Of a stretch of DNA of 64,000 nucleotides, positions 33,910-43,517 are shown in pieces. Under the pieces are notes generated by a model. The model had not been told where the DNA came from and ran no database searches. It saw only the letters and a program-made list of their open reading frames with translations. The position numbers and the translations under genes are program-made. Source of the stretch: Rusavskia elegans (taxonomy: Eukaryota; Ascomycota; Lecanoromycetes; Teloschistales; Teloschistaceae); assembly GCA_011316305.1 (NCBI GenBank), contig SAUG01000068.1, forward strand, positions 62,001 to 126,000, read 5' to 3'. Every line of letters begins with the position of its first letter. The first letter of the stretch is position 1.

Positions 33910-35706
33910 ATGTTTGCTTACCAAGCACACTATTTAGCTTCTGATTTACAAGATCATCCTTCCCCCCTTCCAGTGATCCGGAAGGACAAATCTTTCACAA
34001 ACTACGACTCTTTGCTAGACTCAAATTTGGACGAAGAGCTGGACTTTTTCAACAATACCGGAACAATGGCTGGCACGGGTCACTCCAGTCCCTTCATCAA
34101 AGACGAGCCTGATGATTACATCTTCTCCTCTCCCAATTTCTCTGCCAATCAACGAAGTTACAACATGCAGGCTGGGAATCAGTTCGGAGGCAACGCGACA
34201 GGGAGCATTGATCCTTCCGAGCTCACAATGCAGAACAATTTTGGTCAATACAACATTGGCTCGCAACAGCATATGTCGAATAGCTTCAACCTTGGCGGAT
34301 CGTTCGTCAACGACGATGAGCTACTGGATCTTGACCTCAACGACACTTCTCTCGCCCATAAACATTTTCTGGGAGGTCAACAGGGCTATGACCAGCACCA
34401 GAGCAACATCAATATGCCACATTCGTTCCATCAAATGCAACCCAGCATGAGCGGCCAAACTCAGATGAACCAGATGTGCTCGAATACTCCCGAAAGCGCG
34501 CCTACTCACAGCCCTTTTGTGCATGGGAATTTCAATTATGCCCAACATCAAATGAACCACGCTTCTCCTCGCACACGACCGGTACAAGGCACCTCCTTGG
34601 ATGGCAATTACATGCCAGTAGGCCAAAGAGCCAATGGGCCACCAGCGATGGATCGCCAGCTGTCAAGTTCACGAAGCCCAATGACGCCAAAAACACCAGG
34701 TGTAGGGGGCCTGAACTTGGGAACACCAGAATCTGGCAGCGCACATACTCAACCAATCCCTTCCAATTTCAATCAACATCGCCACCAAAAGAGCCTTTCC
34801 AATCAATGGGACAGCAATGCTGGGAGTTTGCCATCATACGGTGATTCGCCGCTCTCATCCCCAGGTCACATCGCGAACCATGCCCAGATCTCGGAGATCA
34901 TCAAAGCTGGTGGCAAACAGGCTTCTTCACTGCCTGCAAAAGTGGACAACCACCAGCCTGCGCCGGCATACCAATCCCAAGAAGCCAAGCGCCGTCGACG
35001 TCGCGAGTCTCACAACATGGTTGAGCGCCGACGTCGAGACAATATCAATGAGCGCATACAAGAGTTGTCACACCTTGTCCCTATGCACCGTCTAGAAGAT
35101 GAGAAAGTCCGCAAGCACATTGTCAATAACACGCCCATATCACCCTCACTGGTCGCGACCGGCAGAAGCCCTCCGCAGGCTACGTCACTTCTCGCGGCTG
35201 GGGGTCGTCGTGCAACGACGGCTGGCAGTATCAGCATGGGTATACCGATTGAGGAGAAGAACGCAGGACCGAACAAGGGAGATATCCTCAACGGCGCCGT
35301 CAGCTGGACCCGCGATCTGATGTGGGCCCTGCATGTGAAGCTTCAACAAGAGTCGGAATTAGCGGATCTCATCGCCAACCTCGGCGGTCAATGGCCTTTC
35401 GAGCAAACCGAAGATGAGAAGCGCATGCGGACCGAGCTGCTTAATGCTATGGTCGATAATGATCCGAGCAGCTTCTCGTACACGCGCGGACACGGTAGCG
35501 GGCTGAGAGTTCCGAATCATACGAACCACGCTGGCGAGCCACTTGGATCTCACCAGATGGGCACATTAAGCCCACAGAGCCTCAGTCCAGGAGTACCATC
35601 CGGCGGGAGTGGGACTAACGGCGGCGGTCTTGGCCAGCCCCAATACTGGACGCACGACGGACGTGGGTTCAAGGAAGAAGATGAGTATGGCATGGAGATG
35701 AATTGA
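33910..35706 (+). CDS. Basic helix-loop-helix transcription factor with extended loop
   Basis: A single open exon of 598 residues. The N-terminal 350 residues are Gln/Asn/Ser/His-rich with acidic patches (IKDEPDDYIF, DDELLDLDLND) that look like activation segments. The basic region and helix 1 read RRRRRESHNMVERRRRDNINERIQELSHLVP (split: about residues 361-391), with the His/Glu/Arg pattern for E-box contact. Helix 2 appears only after a loop of about 60-70 residues, at NKGDILNGAVSWTRDLMWAL (about 455-474), running into LHVKLQQESELADLIANLGG. Proteins of this shape in Aspergillus are annotated as HLH regulators. The tail is Gly/Ser-rich and ends EDEYGMEMN. The ATG at 33910 is the first in frame, but a spliced upstream exon cannot be excluded. 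Target genes unknown. Confidence 0.88.
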   Translation: MFAYQAHYLASDLQDHPSPLPVIRKDKSFTNYDSLLDSNLDEELDFFNNTGTMAGTGHSSPFIKDEPDDYIFSSPNFSANQRSYNMQAGNQFGGNATGSIDPSELTMQNNFGQYNIGSQQHMSNSFNLGGSFVNDDELLDLDLNDTSLAHKHFLGGQQGYDQHQSNINMPHSFHQMQPSMSGQTQMNQMCSNTPESAPTHSPFVHGNFNYAQHQMNHASPRTRPVQGTSLDGNYMPVGQRANGPPAMDRQLSSSRSPMTPKTPGVGGLNLGTPESGSAHTQPIPSNFNQHRHQKSLSNQWDSNAGSLPSYGDSPLSSPGHIANHAQISEIIKAGGKQASSLPAKVDNHQPAPAYQSQEAKRRRRRESHNMVERRRRDNINERIQELSHLVPMHRLEDEKVRKHIVNNTPISPSLVATGRSPPQATSLLAAGGRRATTAGSISMGIPIEEKNAGPNKGDILNGAVSWTRDLMWALHVKLQQESELADLIANLGGQWPFEQTEDEKRMRTELLNAMVDNDPSSFSYTRGHGSGLRVPNHTNHAGEPLGSHQMGTLSPQSLSPGVPSGGSGTNGGGLGQPQYWTHDGRGFKEEDEYGMEMN

Positions 35707-37339
35707 CGGGGGTTCCTATCATGGGGACTTCGACCTTGCACATTCGCTTCATCGATCCCCGTTCCGTCTTCCCTCTCTTGCACCTATGCTTTTTCTGTCC
35801 TCTCATTCAGCATATGCATACGGTCGGCGTGGAACAGTCGACAGGGTGTTTACAGGGGTGGGGCCAGATTGGATTCGTATGCATATTTTCATTGCTATTG
35901 TTGCTGCATCTGACAGGCTTGTATGGCGCCGGAACTTGTGAAATACCTATTTGAACTTTTCAGAGTCTGTTTGCAGCAAACCAACTGTGGTGGACATTTG
36001 TCAGCTTGCTTTGCCAATTTCTATTTCCAATAGCCTAGAGCTACCTTAATTAGTGTCCACGAGTCACATTTTGCTGGTCGCACTCCTCTTTTTGCCAATA
36101 TCGCGAATTTGCAGTCACTTCAAGTGAAGTTTCGCGATAGAAGCAGGTCCCTTATCGTGTCCACACTGCCTTTGATGGTCTCCATGATACGAAAGTTCTC
36201 CCCGTCCCCGTCATGACGCTCGAATGCGCACTCGACATCGCAGCGTTGGAATCATAAGCAAATCGCTGGCGCGTTCCTGTCAGCATCTCCGCCCGAGTCA
36301 CTATAGATGGATGAAGCACTCCGCGGACTTTCATTTCCCAGCGCCGCTCTACGCTGCATACCATTCGCACTGAATCCTATTCTCCACGACGGGCCGAAAC
36401 GTCTACGGCTGCAGGGGGGACGTGCCGTATGTACAACATCGAATCCTCCACCTCGCCACAGCTGCTGCGTAACCATGTAAGCAAACGATGGCAGGAAGAG
36501 GATAAGGAAGAAATCGTGGCTCCTTTGCGCGCGATACACCCTTTTTTGGGAAGCCGTTTTCTCTTTCGCTTCCCAAAGGGCGACGAGCGTGAAAGGATCG
36601 AACAGGACCGGAATCCCATGCGCGCAATGAACCGATACATCGGAACGGTATACTTTGGTTTCTGTCATCGATTGGTCTGAAACACCTCGGCGAACGGCTT
36701 TCCTTTGACTTTCAGGAGTCGAAAAGCCTCGAGGGGGATGCTGTAAGTTTACAGGATACGAAGAGATGGCGGAGTGGGTTTCCTTTGCTTACATTCCTCT
36801 CGGGTTGGTATGAGGAGAGCGCAGATGAGATTGGTGTCATACTCGAGGATTGCGACGATGTGGCTGCATCCACTCAGAGCGTGAAGTACAATATTGGTGT
36901 CCAAGCCGAATGAAAGTCTATTTTGCGGTGTTCTAGGATATCAACCGGGATTGAGCTGTTGGAGAAGTGGCAGCTCCTGGCTGCTCTATCGGCCGGATGA
37001 AGTCCGAGATCGCAAGCCACACTCGTTGTGTGGAAAATCCATCGCAATGAGAAGTAACTACAGTCGATACCTCGATGTTGGATTTCGATACAATGATTGC
37101 CTAGAACTTGCTGCGCAGCTGCTGCCGCAACTACAAGGCAACGCTCGACGAGGAGACGAGGAGTAGATTTATGACTTGGCACGAGACTTGGTTCTCAGGG
37201 ACCTGTTGGTGGTGGTGGTTCCCTATGTGCCCGCGCTCACGTAATATTTGCCACTCAATATGCCCGCTTTGTTGACCACCCTCGCACGCATTTCGAATGC
37301 CATCCAACCTAGAGATCTTATACCCTAGACAACACCATT
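35707..37339. other. Intergenic: bHLH 3' flank and promoter of the next gene
   Basis: 1.63 kb between plus-strand genes. An ATG-initiated 138-codon frame on the minus strand (36252-36668) has no recognisable motif and overlaps others, so it is not called. No repeats or RNA genes seen. Confidence 0.45.
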
Positions 37340-38793
37340 ATGGCGCCTTTGAGTGGGCACGTATCGGTGCCGAAGGCTCTGCGGATCTTCAAGTGAGACT
37401 CCCCCCGAGACGTGAGATGTAATTACAATACTAATACGTTGGGTATAGATTCGCAGTCTCTCAGGCTGGTGCTTTGATCCGATCAAAGCTCCCTCAAGCT
37501 GCAGCTGGTACAAATGGCGCTTCCGAGGCAGTACTTCAACCCATCCGTCTTTACTCAAGAGCTCAACCTATCCACCCAGCCGCTTGGCTCCGACAATCCC
37601 GGTCCTCAGCACATAGGAAATTCACCTCGCAAGCCAAGGCTCACGCCCCCCGTTTCGACCGTCCTTCTTTCCAGAAATCCAAGATCGGCCAGGCTGTCAC
37701 CCGAAGCTTTGGTGCGCCCTTTGCATCGACCTTGCGACCAAACTTGACCGGAGGCGCCCTTCCCCGTACCGCTGGTGGATATGGCCTTGGTGGCACCGCT
37801 CAAGGTGTCAGGCACTTTAGCCACGTTGGTGGTACTCAAGCACAGGTCGTCCAGAATGTCAGTGCGGGCTTGCGAGCATTCTGTATTGGAGGTGGCAAGG
37901 CTCGGTTCGATGGTTTCGATCAGAAGACGGGTGCGAAGAAATTCAAGGCGGTATCCGAGGCTGAAGATCGCGCCCTACGCAAGATTCAACGATCAACGTC
38001 TGCCTGGGCTAAAGGCTGCAACCTTGAATTCCGTCTGAATCCTACCATCACAGCCCTATCCGCCTCATTTCCAACCTCCACCGGTCAGAGCCTTGGAGAG
38101 CAAACTCTCGGGACTGCCGGTATCCTTGAAACTCTCGGGGCTGACTTCGCTCGCGCGTTGAAGGACCTTTCCGCCATCCTTACCGACCTGAAGCGGGTGG
38201 CTGCATTTGGCGATCTACCCATCTGCCTTATTACATCCAAGCATGGAGGCTCTACGCTTTGTGTTCGCTTCGCCGGATGTGACGCGGACACTGTGAGTCG
38301 ACTGTGTGACGAGGTTGGTGTCCGTCGAGGAGTCATCCGAGAAGACGAAGCTTGGAATGATGATAAAGACGTGGAAATGGCCCTGCTATTCCCATTTGCG
38401 CCTAGCAAAGCTGTCAGTCATTCAGATGGCGAATCAGCTTTCTTCGCCAAAACCCCACACGAACATAGCTGCATCGCCCCAGCGCAAGTCGAATGGCGCA
38501 ACATGATGTCTCCTTCCGAGCACAGCGGGCATCGATCCGACCAAGATTCGGCGGATTTCCATCATATTGACACCCCGACATCCACGGAAACTCCTCACTA
38601 CTCGTATGATCGATATACTCATCAGTCGCCGTCTGGATACGAGAGCTTCCGGGAAAGCGACTTTGCCGCAGAGGACGCATACTTTCATCAACATACAAGC
38701 CCACGGAGAGCTTACAGGCAAGAGTCAGGAGACCTCCAGGGTCTGGAGAGTATCTATCGATTCTTGGCTGAGTGTGATGAATCACGAAGATAG
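37340..38793 (+). CDS. Fungal 'casein kinase II beta 2 subunit'-like protein
   Basis: Two exons, 37340..37392 and 37449..38793, give 465 residues. The start MAPLSGHVSVPKALRIFKFAV joins across a 56-base intron (GTGAGA...ATAG). The conserved core includes FASTLRPNLTGGALPRTAGG, VRHFSHVGGTQAQVVQNVSAG, LRAFCIGGGKARFDGFD, SRALKDL-like ARALKDLSAILTDLKRVAAFGDLPI, and RFAGCDADTVSRLCDEVGV. From memory this matches an ascomycete family labelled 'casein kinase II beta 2 subunit' or stationary-phase protein. I see no CK2-beta zinc ribbon (paired CPxxxC motifs), so the kinase link looks unreliable. The Arg/Ser/Ala-rich N-terminus suits a mitochondrial presequence, an inference. The C-terminal 110 residues are disordered, rich in His, Ser and acidic residues. 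Confidence 0.75.
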
Positions 38794-39422
38794 GTCTGGG
38801 TATGTTCACTTTGGGACCAATCTGGTATTGCAAGGGCCGGAGGCATAGGTGAGCGGAGCTACAACCGATGACAGGGAAGGGCGTGTGTACATAGCTTTGA
38901 TGAATGGATACTTTGACACATCATTGTCGATACATTTCGTCCATACCCAAATGGAGCATTTTGTCACGGCAGAAAATGAGGTGATTCTGTAAGTGACGCA
39001 CTATGGTCCCATCCAAACATGGAGATTAAAGCGAAACTTAGCTAAGCAAAGGATATGGAATTCTAGCTTGGATGATCTCTCGGAAAAGAAGCAAAACATA
39101 CATTGGCAATTGGTATCCCATGCACTGTTAAGTCTTTGATCTGGCTGGCAGTCGAACTATCGGATGCCTACCCTGCCAGTCGAAGGGATAGACAGGATTG
39201 CATTTTATGTACGTTCAAGCAGGCAAAGCCATCCACCTGAGCCTACCTCAACACCACTGCAGTAATACGGTCATACCATTTGTCGTACAACCTCTAATGC
39301 CCAGTCCTCTTTTCCACATGCAGTTCCCCCTTAAAGGATACTGCAACTTCACGGCGAGCTCCACCGTTGACTCCTCCATGTACATTTGCTTCCTCGACGT
39401 CCACCCACCCAGCCTATTTCCC
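38794..39422. other. Intergenic, convergent 3' flanks
   Basis: 629 bases between convergent stops. Contains only short frames; no repeat or RNA gene seen. Confidence 0.45.
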
Positions 39423-39794
39423 TCACATCCCCGTCTTCTCCTTCAACTCCTCAATCTTCTTACTCGCGTCCGTCTTCCCCATCTCACTCGGCACACTCTC
39501 CCCCGCCTTCTTCGCCATCACGGCCACATACCCCATCTGCTTCCCCGTCGCCTTATCATCGCCCGTACTCCAGGTGTCCGGGTTCTGAATCGGCTGTCCG
39601 GCAGTGGCGTCGGCATTTTGCGTGGGTGCGTCCTTGAGCTCGTTGATCTTGGCGGAGGCTTCGGATTTGTTGAGGGAGTTTGGATCGACCGAGACGTTTT
39701 TGGAGGAGGCGAGGGTGGAGATGAAGCCTTTTTGTTTGTCCGTGGGGGGGTCGGCGCCGGTGGTCCATTGGGAGGGGTTGTCAAGTTGGGACAT
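39423..39794 (-). CDS. Small protein with two DUF3072 repeats
   Basis: A single exon of 123 residues from the ATG at 39794. Two related units are visible: TDKQKGFISTLASSKNVSVD...NKSEASAKINELK (about residues 18-54) and TGKQMGYVAVMAKKAGESVP...GKTDASKKIEELKEKTG (about 82-122). Each has the pattern Thr/Lys-Gln-x-(Gly)-(Phe/Tyr)-hydrophobic, a small linker and a final amphipathic helix KI-ELK. This matches the DUF3072 family of small soluble proteins in fungi and bacteria, whose role is unknown. Each repeat is preceded by a W-T/S-T-G-x-D motif (QWTTGADPP, TWSTGDDKA). It is divergent from ATP10, 225 bases between starts. Confidence 0.8.
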   Translation of the reverse strand: MSQLDNPSQWTTGADPPTDKQKGFISTLASSKNVSVDPNSLNKSEASAKINELKDAPTQNADATAGQPIQNPDTWSTGDDKATGKQMGYVAVMAKKAGESVPSEMGKTDASKKIEELKEKTGM

Positions 39795-40019
39795 TGTTAT
39801 TAGGTGGATGAGAGTATGGGGGTGGTTTTGATATCCTTTAGAGTATCGGAGAATGGGGTTCTTGTACCTGCATTTGGCGCGTTGAATTCGAAAAGAGCGC
39901 GTCACTGATGACATCAGGGCCATATCTGGTAGATGCGCTTCGGCAGCTAATCTCGGAAAGGAAGTGACATCTCTGTCTGGACGTCCTCAGGACAGTTGCC
40001 AAAGCTTCAGACACGCTTG

Positions 40020-41120
40020 ATGTCTCCATCCCTTCAACTCCTCGTCCTCCCACGCTCTTTTCAAATCAACCAATACATATGCTCATCATGCATTCGATCT
40101 CCACAGCGGCAATGGAAACCTCGCCGCGCCGTGTCCACCGCAGCTCAGATCCTCAAAGACGAAGATCCCAAACCTCAAGACTTCACCCCCAAGCCCCTCT
40201 CACGCCCGATCGGCGTTCTCTACCCGCCGCAACCCGGTGAGAATAGCGGTATCGACCCACGATCATGGCGAGAAAGACGAGATGATCTCTTCGACTACAA
40301 CAAGCATCTCGTGCGGCGCAAAGAACTGTATGTCCCCCTTCCCTATGTCGATCCATCTTGCACCGTCGATCTCTGTCATACGATCATGATATCGTTGCAA
40401 TCGTCACCAAAGATTTAATTCATCTGCTTACGGGCAATTTCCAGAACCAAACAAGTAGCGAAGCCTTACTTCCGCGACTGGTCCCGCACCCAATACCACA
40501 AAGGCAAAACCTTCATCTCACCCGCTCGAATTTTCCGTGCCGACAAGTCCCTCTATTTCCCTAACATGGTGGGCTCGACGCTTGCTTCACCGTCAACGTC
40601 CTCCAACACCACCTCCGTACTACAAGATCGCATCTCTGTTGTGAGTGTATACTCCGGGCGATGGGCGGAACACCAGACGCAGAGCTTCACCGATGAGAAA
40701 CGTCATCCCGAACTGGCGGCACTGTTACAGCCGGAGCCCAAACAGGGTGAACACCCACTGCTGCAGAAAGTGGAAATCAACGTCGAATTGGAGTGGATGA
40801 AAGCGCTTATTGTGAGGGCTTTCATGGGTGGTATTCGCAAGCAGAGAAAGAAAGACGATTGGGCGAGGTATTTTTTGGTGAGAAGGGGAGTCACGGAGGA
40901 AATGAGAGAGGCGATGGGGATGGCGAATTCGAAGGTCGGATATGTGTATTTGGTGGACTGGCTGTGTAGGGTACGGTGGGCTGGCAGCGCGGATGCGGAG
41001 GGATCGGAAAAGGAAGGGTTGGTTGCGGGAGTGCAGAGGTTAGTGGAGGGATGGAAGAGGGAGAGAGAGGAAGGGAGTAAGACGCCTGCGCAGAAGAGTG
41101 TTGCGAAAGCTGGTGGATGA
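40020..41120 (+). CDS. ATP10: ATP10, mitochondrial F1Fo-ATP synthase assembly factor
   Basis: Two exons, 40020..40327 and 40445..41120, give 327 residues. The frame extends upstream to a TTG, but the ATG at 40020 gives MSPSLQLLVLPRSFQINQYIC, an uncharged-acidic-free presequence suited to mitochondrial import. The family core is visible: RPIGVLYPPQPGENSGID, FNKHL-like DYNKHLVRRKELTKQ, KPYFRDWSRTQYHKGKTFI, RIFRADKSLYFPNMVG, and SVVSVYSGRWAEHQTQSF. Atp10 acts in the inner membrane as a chaperone for Atp6 insertion into the Fo sector. The intron is 117 bases (GTATGT...CCAG) and splits a Leu codon. It is convergent with GOS1 (147 bases). Confidence 0.92.
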
Positions 41121-41267
41121 ATCCAGTAGCTATCAACGCTCATATAGGAGATCATTGACGAACAAAAGATACCCCATTCCGAACATATATAAGACGTCCC
41201 TTGACCCGCTAACGTAATGACCTCCAAACACCATGCAACCCAAGCACCGATGACCATGCGAGGAATA

Positions 41268-42105
41268 TCACATAAAATACAAAAACATCAACATACAAAA
41301 CGCCACAAACCCCGCCATCACAAACCCATCCCGTCGCTTCTTCGCCCCAATCCGCCCAATCAACCCATTAATCCCCGGCACCTTCCCCGCCGCCCCCACA
41401 ATCCGCCTCTGCACATTCCCCAACATCTCCCTCTGCACGCCAAAGTGCTCGTTAACCGCATAGGCCTGACTCAGCACACTATCCGCGACGCCGTGACTTC
41501 TATCGATGCGACTGCGTTCGTCGAGCATGTAGTCTGCTTCTGCGGTTTCGGGGTTGGAGGAATGATAGGCGGAGATGTCGGAGCGGACGGTGGAGAGGAG
41601 GTTGGCGCGTTGGCGGGCGTCGGATATGGAGGTGCGGAGGCGGGTGAGGGTTGAGGTGTGTTCTTGTAATGTGGAGCGGTGGAGGGTGAGGTTGTTTTGT
41701 TTTAGGGCCGAGGAGGTGAGGGGGGAGGTGGAGGTTAGGAGGCGGGTGAGTTCTTCGATGAGGAATTCGCGCTGTGGGAGTGCGTTAGGGTGTGTGTGTG
41801 TGAGGGATGTATAGGAAGGAGGGAGGGAGGGGCAGGGAAAGGGAAAGTGGTGGAATAGAAGGGGGTAGGTACTTTTTCGAGGAGGACTTGGATTTGGGAT
41901 TCGGTATTTTTCTCTTCTTCTGTGGGTTTGGGGGGGATGTTGGGGGCGGATGCGAAGCGGGAGTAGGTGTGGAAGAGAGCGTCTGTCTGTGCTAGTCATT
42001 AATATCAAGTTTATGTGTGCATGAGAAGGGGGTGCTTGCCTGTGCTTCTAAGGCTCGTGTCTGTTGTCTGAGCTGCGCCCATCCAGGTCCCGTCGAGGTG
42101 GACAT
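41268..42105 (-). CDS. GOS1: GOS1/GOSR1, Golgi Qb-SNARE
   Basis: Three exons, complement(41268..41771, 41873..41986, 42040..42105), give 227 residues. Exon 1 encodes MSTSTGPGWAQLRQQTRALEAQ and exon 2 TDALFHTYSRFASAPNIPPK with a following PTEEEKNTESQIQ, a typical GOSR1 N-terminus. The SNARE helix occupies about residues 140-200 (RSRIDRSHGVADSVLSQAYAV), and the protein ends in a tail anchor (DGFVMAGFVAFCMLMFLYFM). Gos1 mediates intra-Golgi and endosome-to-Golgi fusion with Sed5, Ykt6 and Sft1. Intron 1 has a GC donor: the boundary reads CAG|GCAAGC and no GT is available in a usable place. Intron 2 (GTACCT...ACAG) is 101 bases and purine-rich on the plus strand. Confidence 0.93.
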
Positions 42106-42388
42106 GACTTTTTGTGTAATCTTGGAGATGGTGATGGAAAGTCTCTGGGCAAATAAGACCAAATCGACCGAGAACCAAGCATCATGAGCGGATTTTCAAA
42201 ACCGAAGAACACGCCGATGATGATGTCTGTCGCCGTTACGGCGGCGGCTGTCAAAGTCTGGCTGAAAAGAGTTAGCGCAATCTCGCCTATTAAGCCGCAT
42301 CCGCCCGCCTAGCGCCGCACAATTTCATGGGCTTGCTCGAAAAGCGACTTCATCTTGGCTTTCGCGACGTACACCATAACCCAGCACG
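42106..42388. promoter_or_regulatory. Divergent promoter, GOS1 / RPL35
   Basis: 283 bases between divergent starts must hold both promoters and the RPL35 leader. The sequence just before the RPL35 ATG contains CCGCCCGCCTAGCGCCGC. No specific factor site was identified with confidence. Confidence 0.5.
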
Positions 42389-43070
42389 ATGGTAAGCTGG
42401 CCGAGGATGGTTCCTACTGGATTTAACACTGATGAAAGTAGTCGACAACGAAAATCAAAACCACCCAGCTCTGGGGCAAGAACAAAGATGACCTCAAGAA
42501 ACAACTCGTCGACCTAAAGACTGAGCTCGCTCAGCTACGAACGCAAAAGGTTGCAGGTGGCGCCAACTCGAAGCTCACGAAGATGTATGTCTCAATCCCA
42601 GCTTCTCATCACGATCGAACCCCTATCACGAGAACGCTCTACTCCCCATTCGCACACACTTCGACAGTTTTGGCTTGGAGGGGCAAACGAATTGTGTTGA
42701 CTTTATCTTGCGATAGTCATGACCTCCGAAAATCAGTCGCTCGCGTCCTCACCGTCATCAACGCCACCCAACGCTCGCAACTCCGCATATTTTACAAGAA
42801 CAAGAAGTATCTACCTCTTGACCTGCGCCCCAAAAAGACGAGAGCGATGCGGAGGCGGTTGACGAAGCACGAGGCGTCGATAATCTCGGAGAAGCAGAAG
42901 AAGAGGCAGATGCATTTCCCGCAGAGGAAGTATGCTGTGAAGGTACGTTGGGTTTCATTTTATCGGCGGGGGCTGCTTCGGTGAAACAGCGATTGGAGAC
43001 ATCTTTCGAATATTCACCGCAACATCCCGATGATGTCGCTGACTTTATGCATTTGCAGGCTGAAGCTTAG
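42389..43070 (+). CDS. RPL35: 60S ribosomal protein L35 (uL29)
   Basis: Four exons, 42389..42391, 42442..42584, 42717..42942 and 43059..43070, give 127 residues, the expected size. The mature sequence contains [42 protein letters not shown]-like [20 protein letters not shown], and [19 protein letters not shown], ending [13 protein letters not shown]. It is part of the large subunit near the exit tunnel. Exon 1 holds only the start codon: ATG is followed at once by GTAAGC, and the next exon starts TCG-ACA-ACG after GTAG. The last exon is 12 bases (AEA and stop). Intron sizes are 50, 132 and 116 bases. The exact first intron is inferred because it gives the standard MSxxK start. Confidence 0.95.
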
Positions 43071-43517
43071 AATGGCGTGCTTGGAAAGGGCAACGTGGAA
43101 GATGCAAGCGGGGTCCTTGTAATTTCCAGCCGCTGACTATGAGTCATGCTGGCTGGGATCTGTACGGATCAATTAAGCCAGATTCGCAGTCTCCAACAGT
43201 CTCTCCCACAGCTCCAATGTGTCTCGCAGTGTGCATAGCTCGGTCACATCACCCAAATGACGGTCCAGTACGCTCAATGTCTCTCAGTGTCTTCGACTGA
43301 TCTTCTTCCGAGCCATCAGAAGCTGGTCCGATAAATTCCACGCCAAAGTGGAATGCAATGATACAATGAATCCAACAGTCCACGTAGTATACCACCAGAA
43401 ACTCTTCCAGCTGCTGTAGTTAACTCCAGTAACAATTTCAACCATTGCATGCTAAGATCCAGATAGAGGATTAGATTCCTGTCGCTTCCCCGTGGCGTTT
43501 GCATACTGCTTCTTACT
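43071..43517. other. Intergenic, convergent 3' flanks
   Basis: 447 bases between convergent stops of RPL35 (+) and the kelch gene (-). Nothing recognised. Confidence 0.45.

Noticed and set aside
36252..36668. 138-codon ATG frame on the minus strand
   Set aside because: No motif, overlaps equally long frames, in a probable 3' flank/promoter region.
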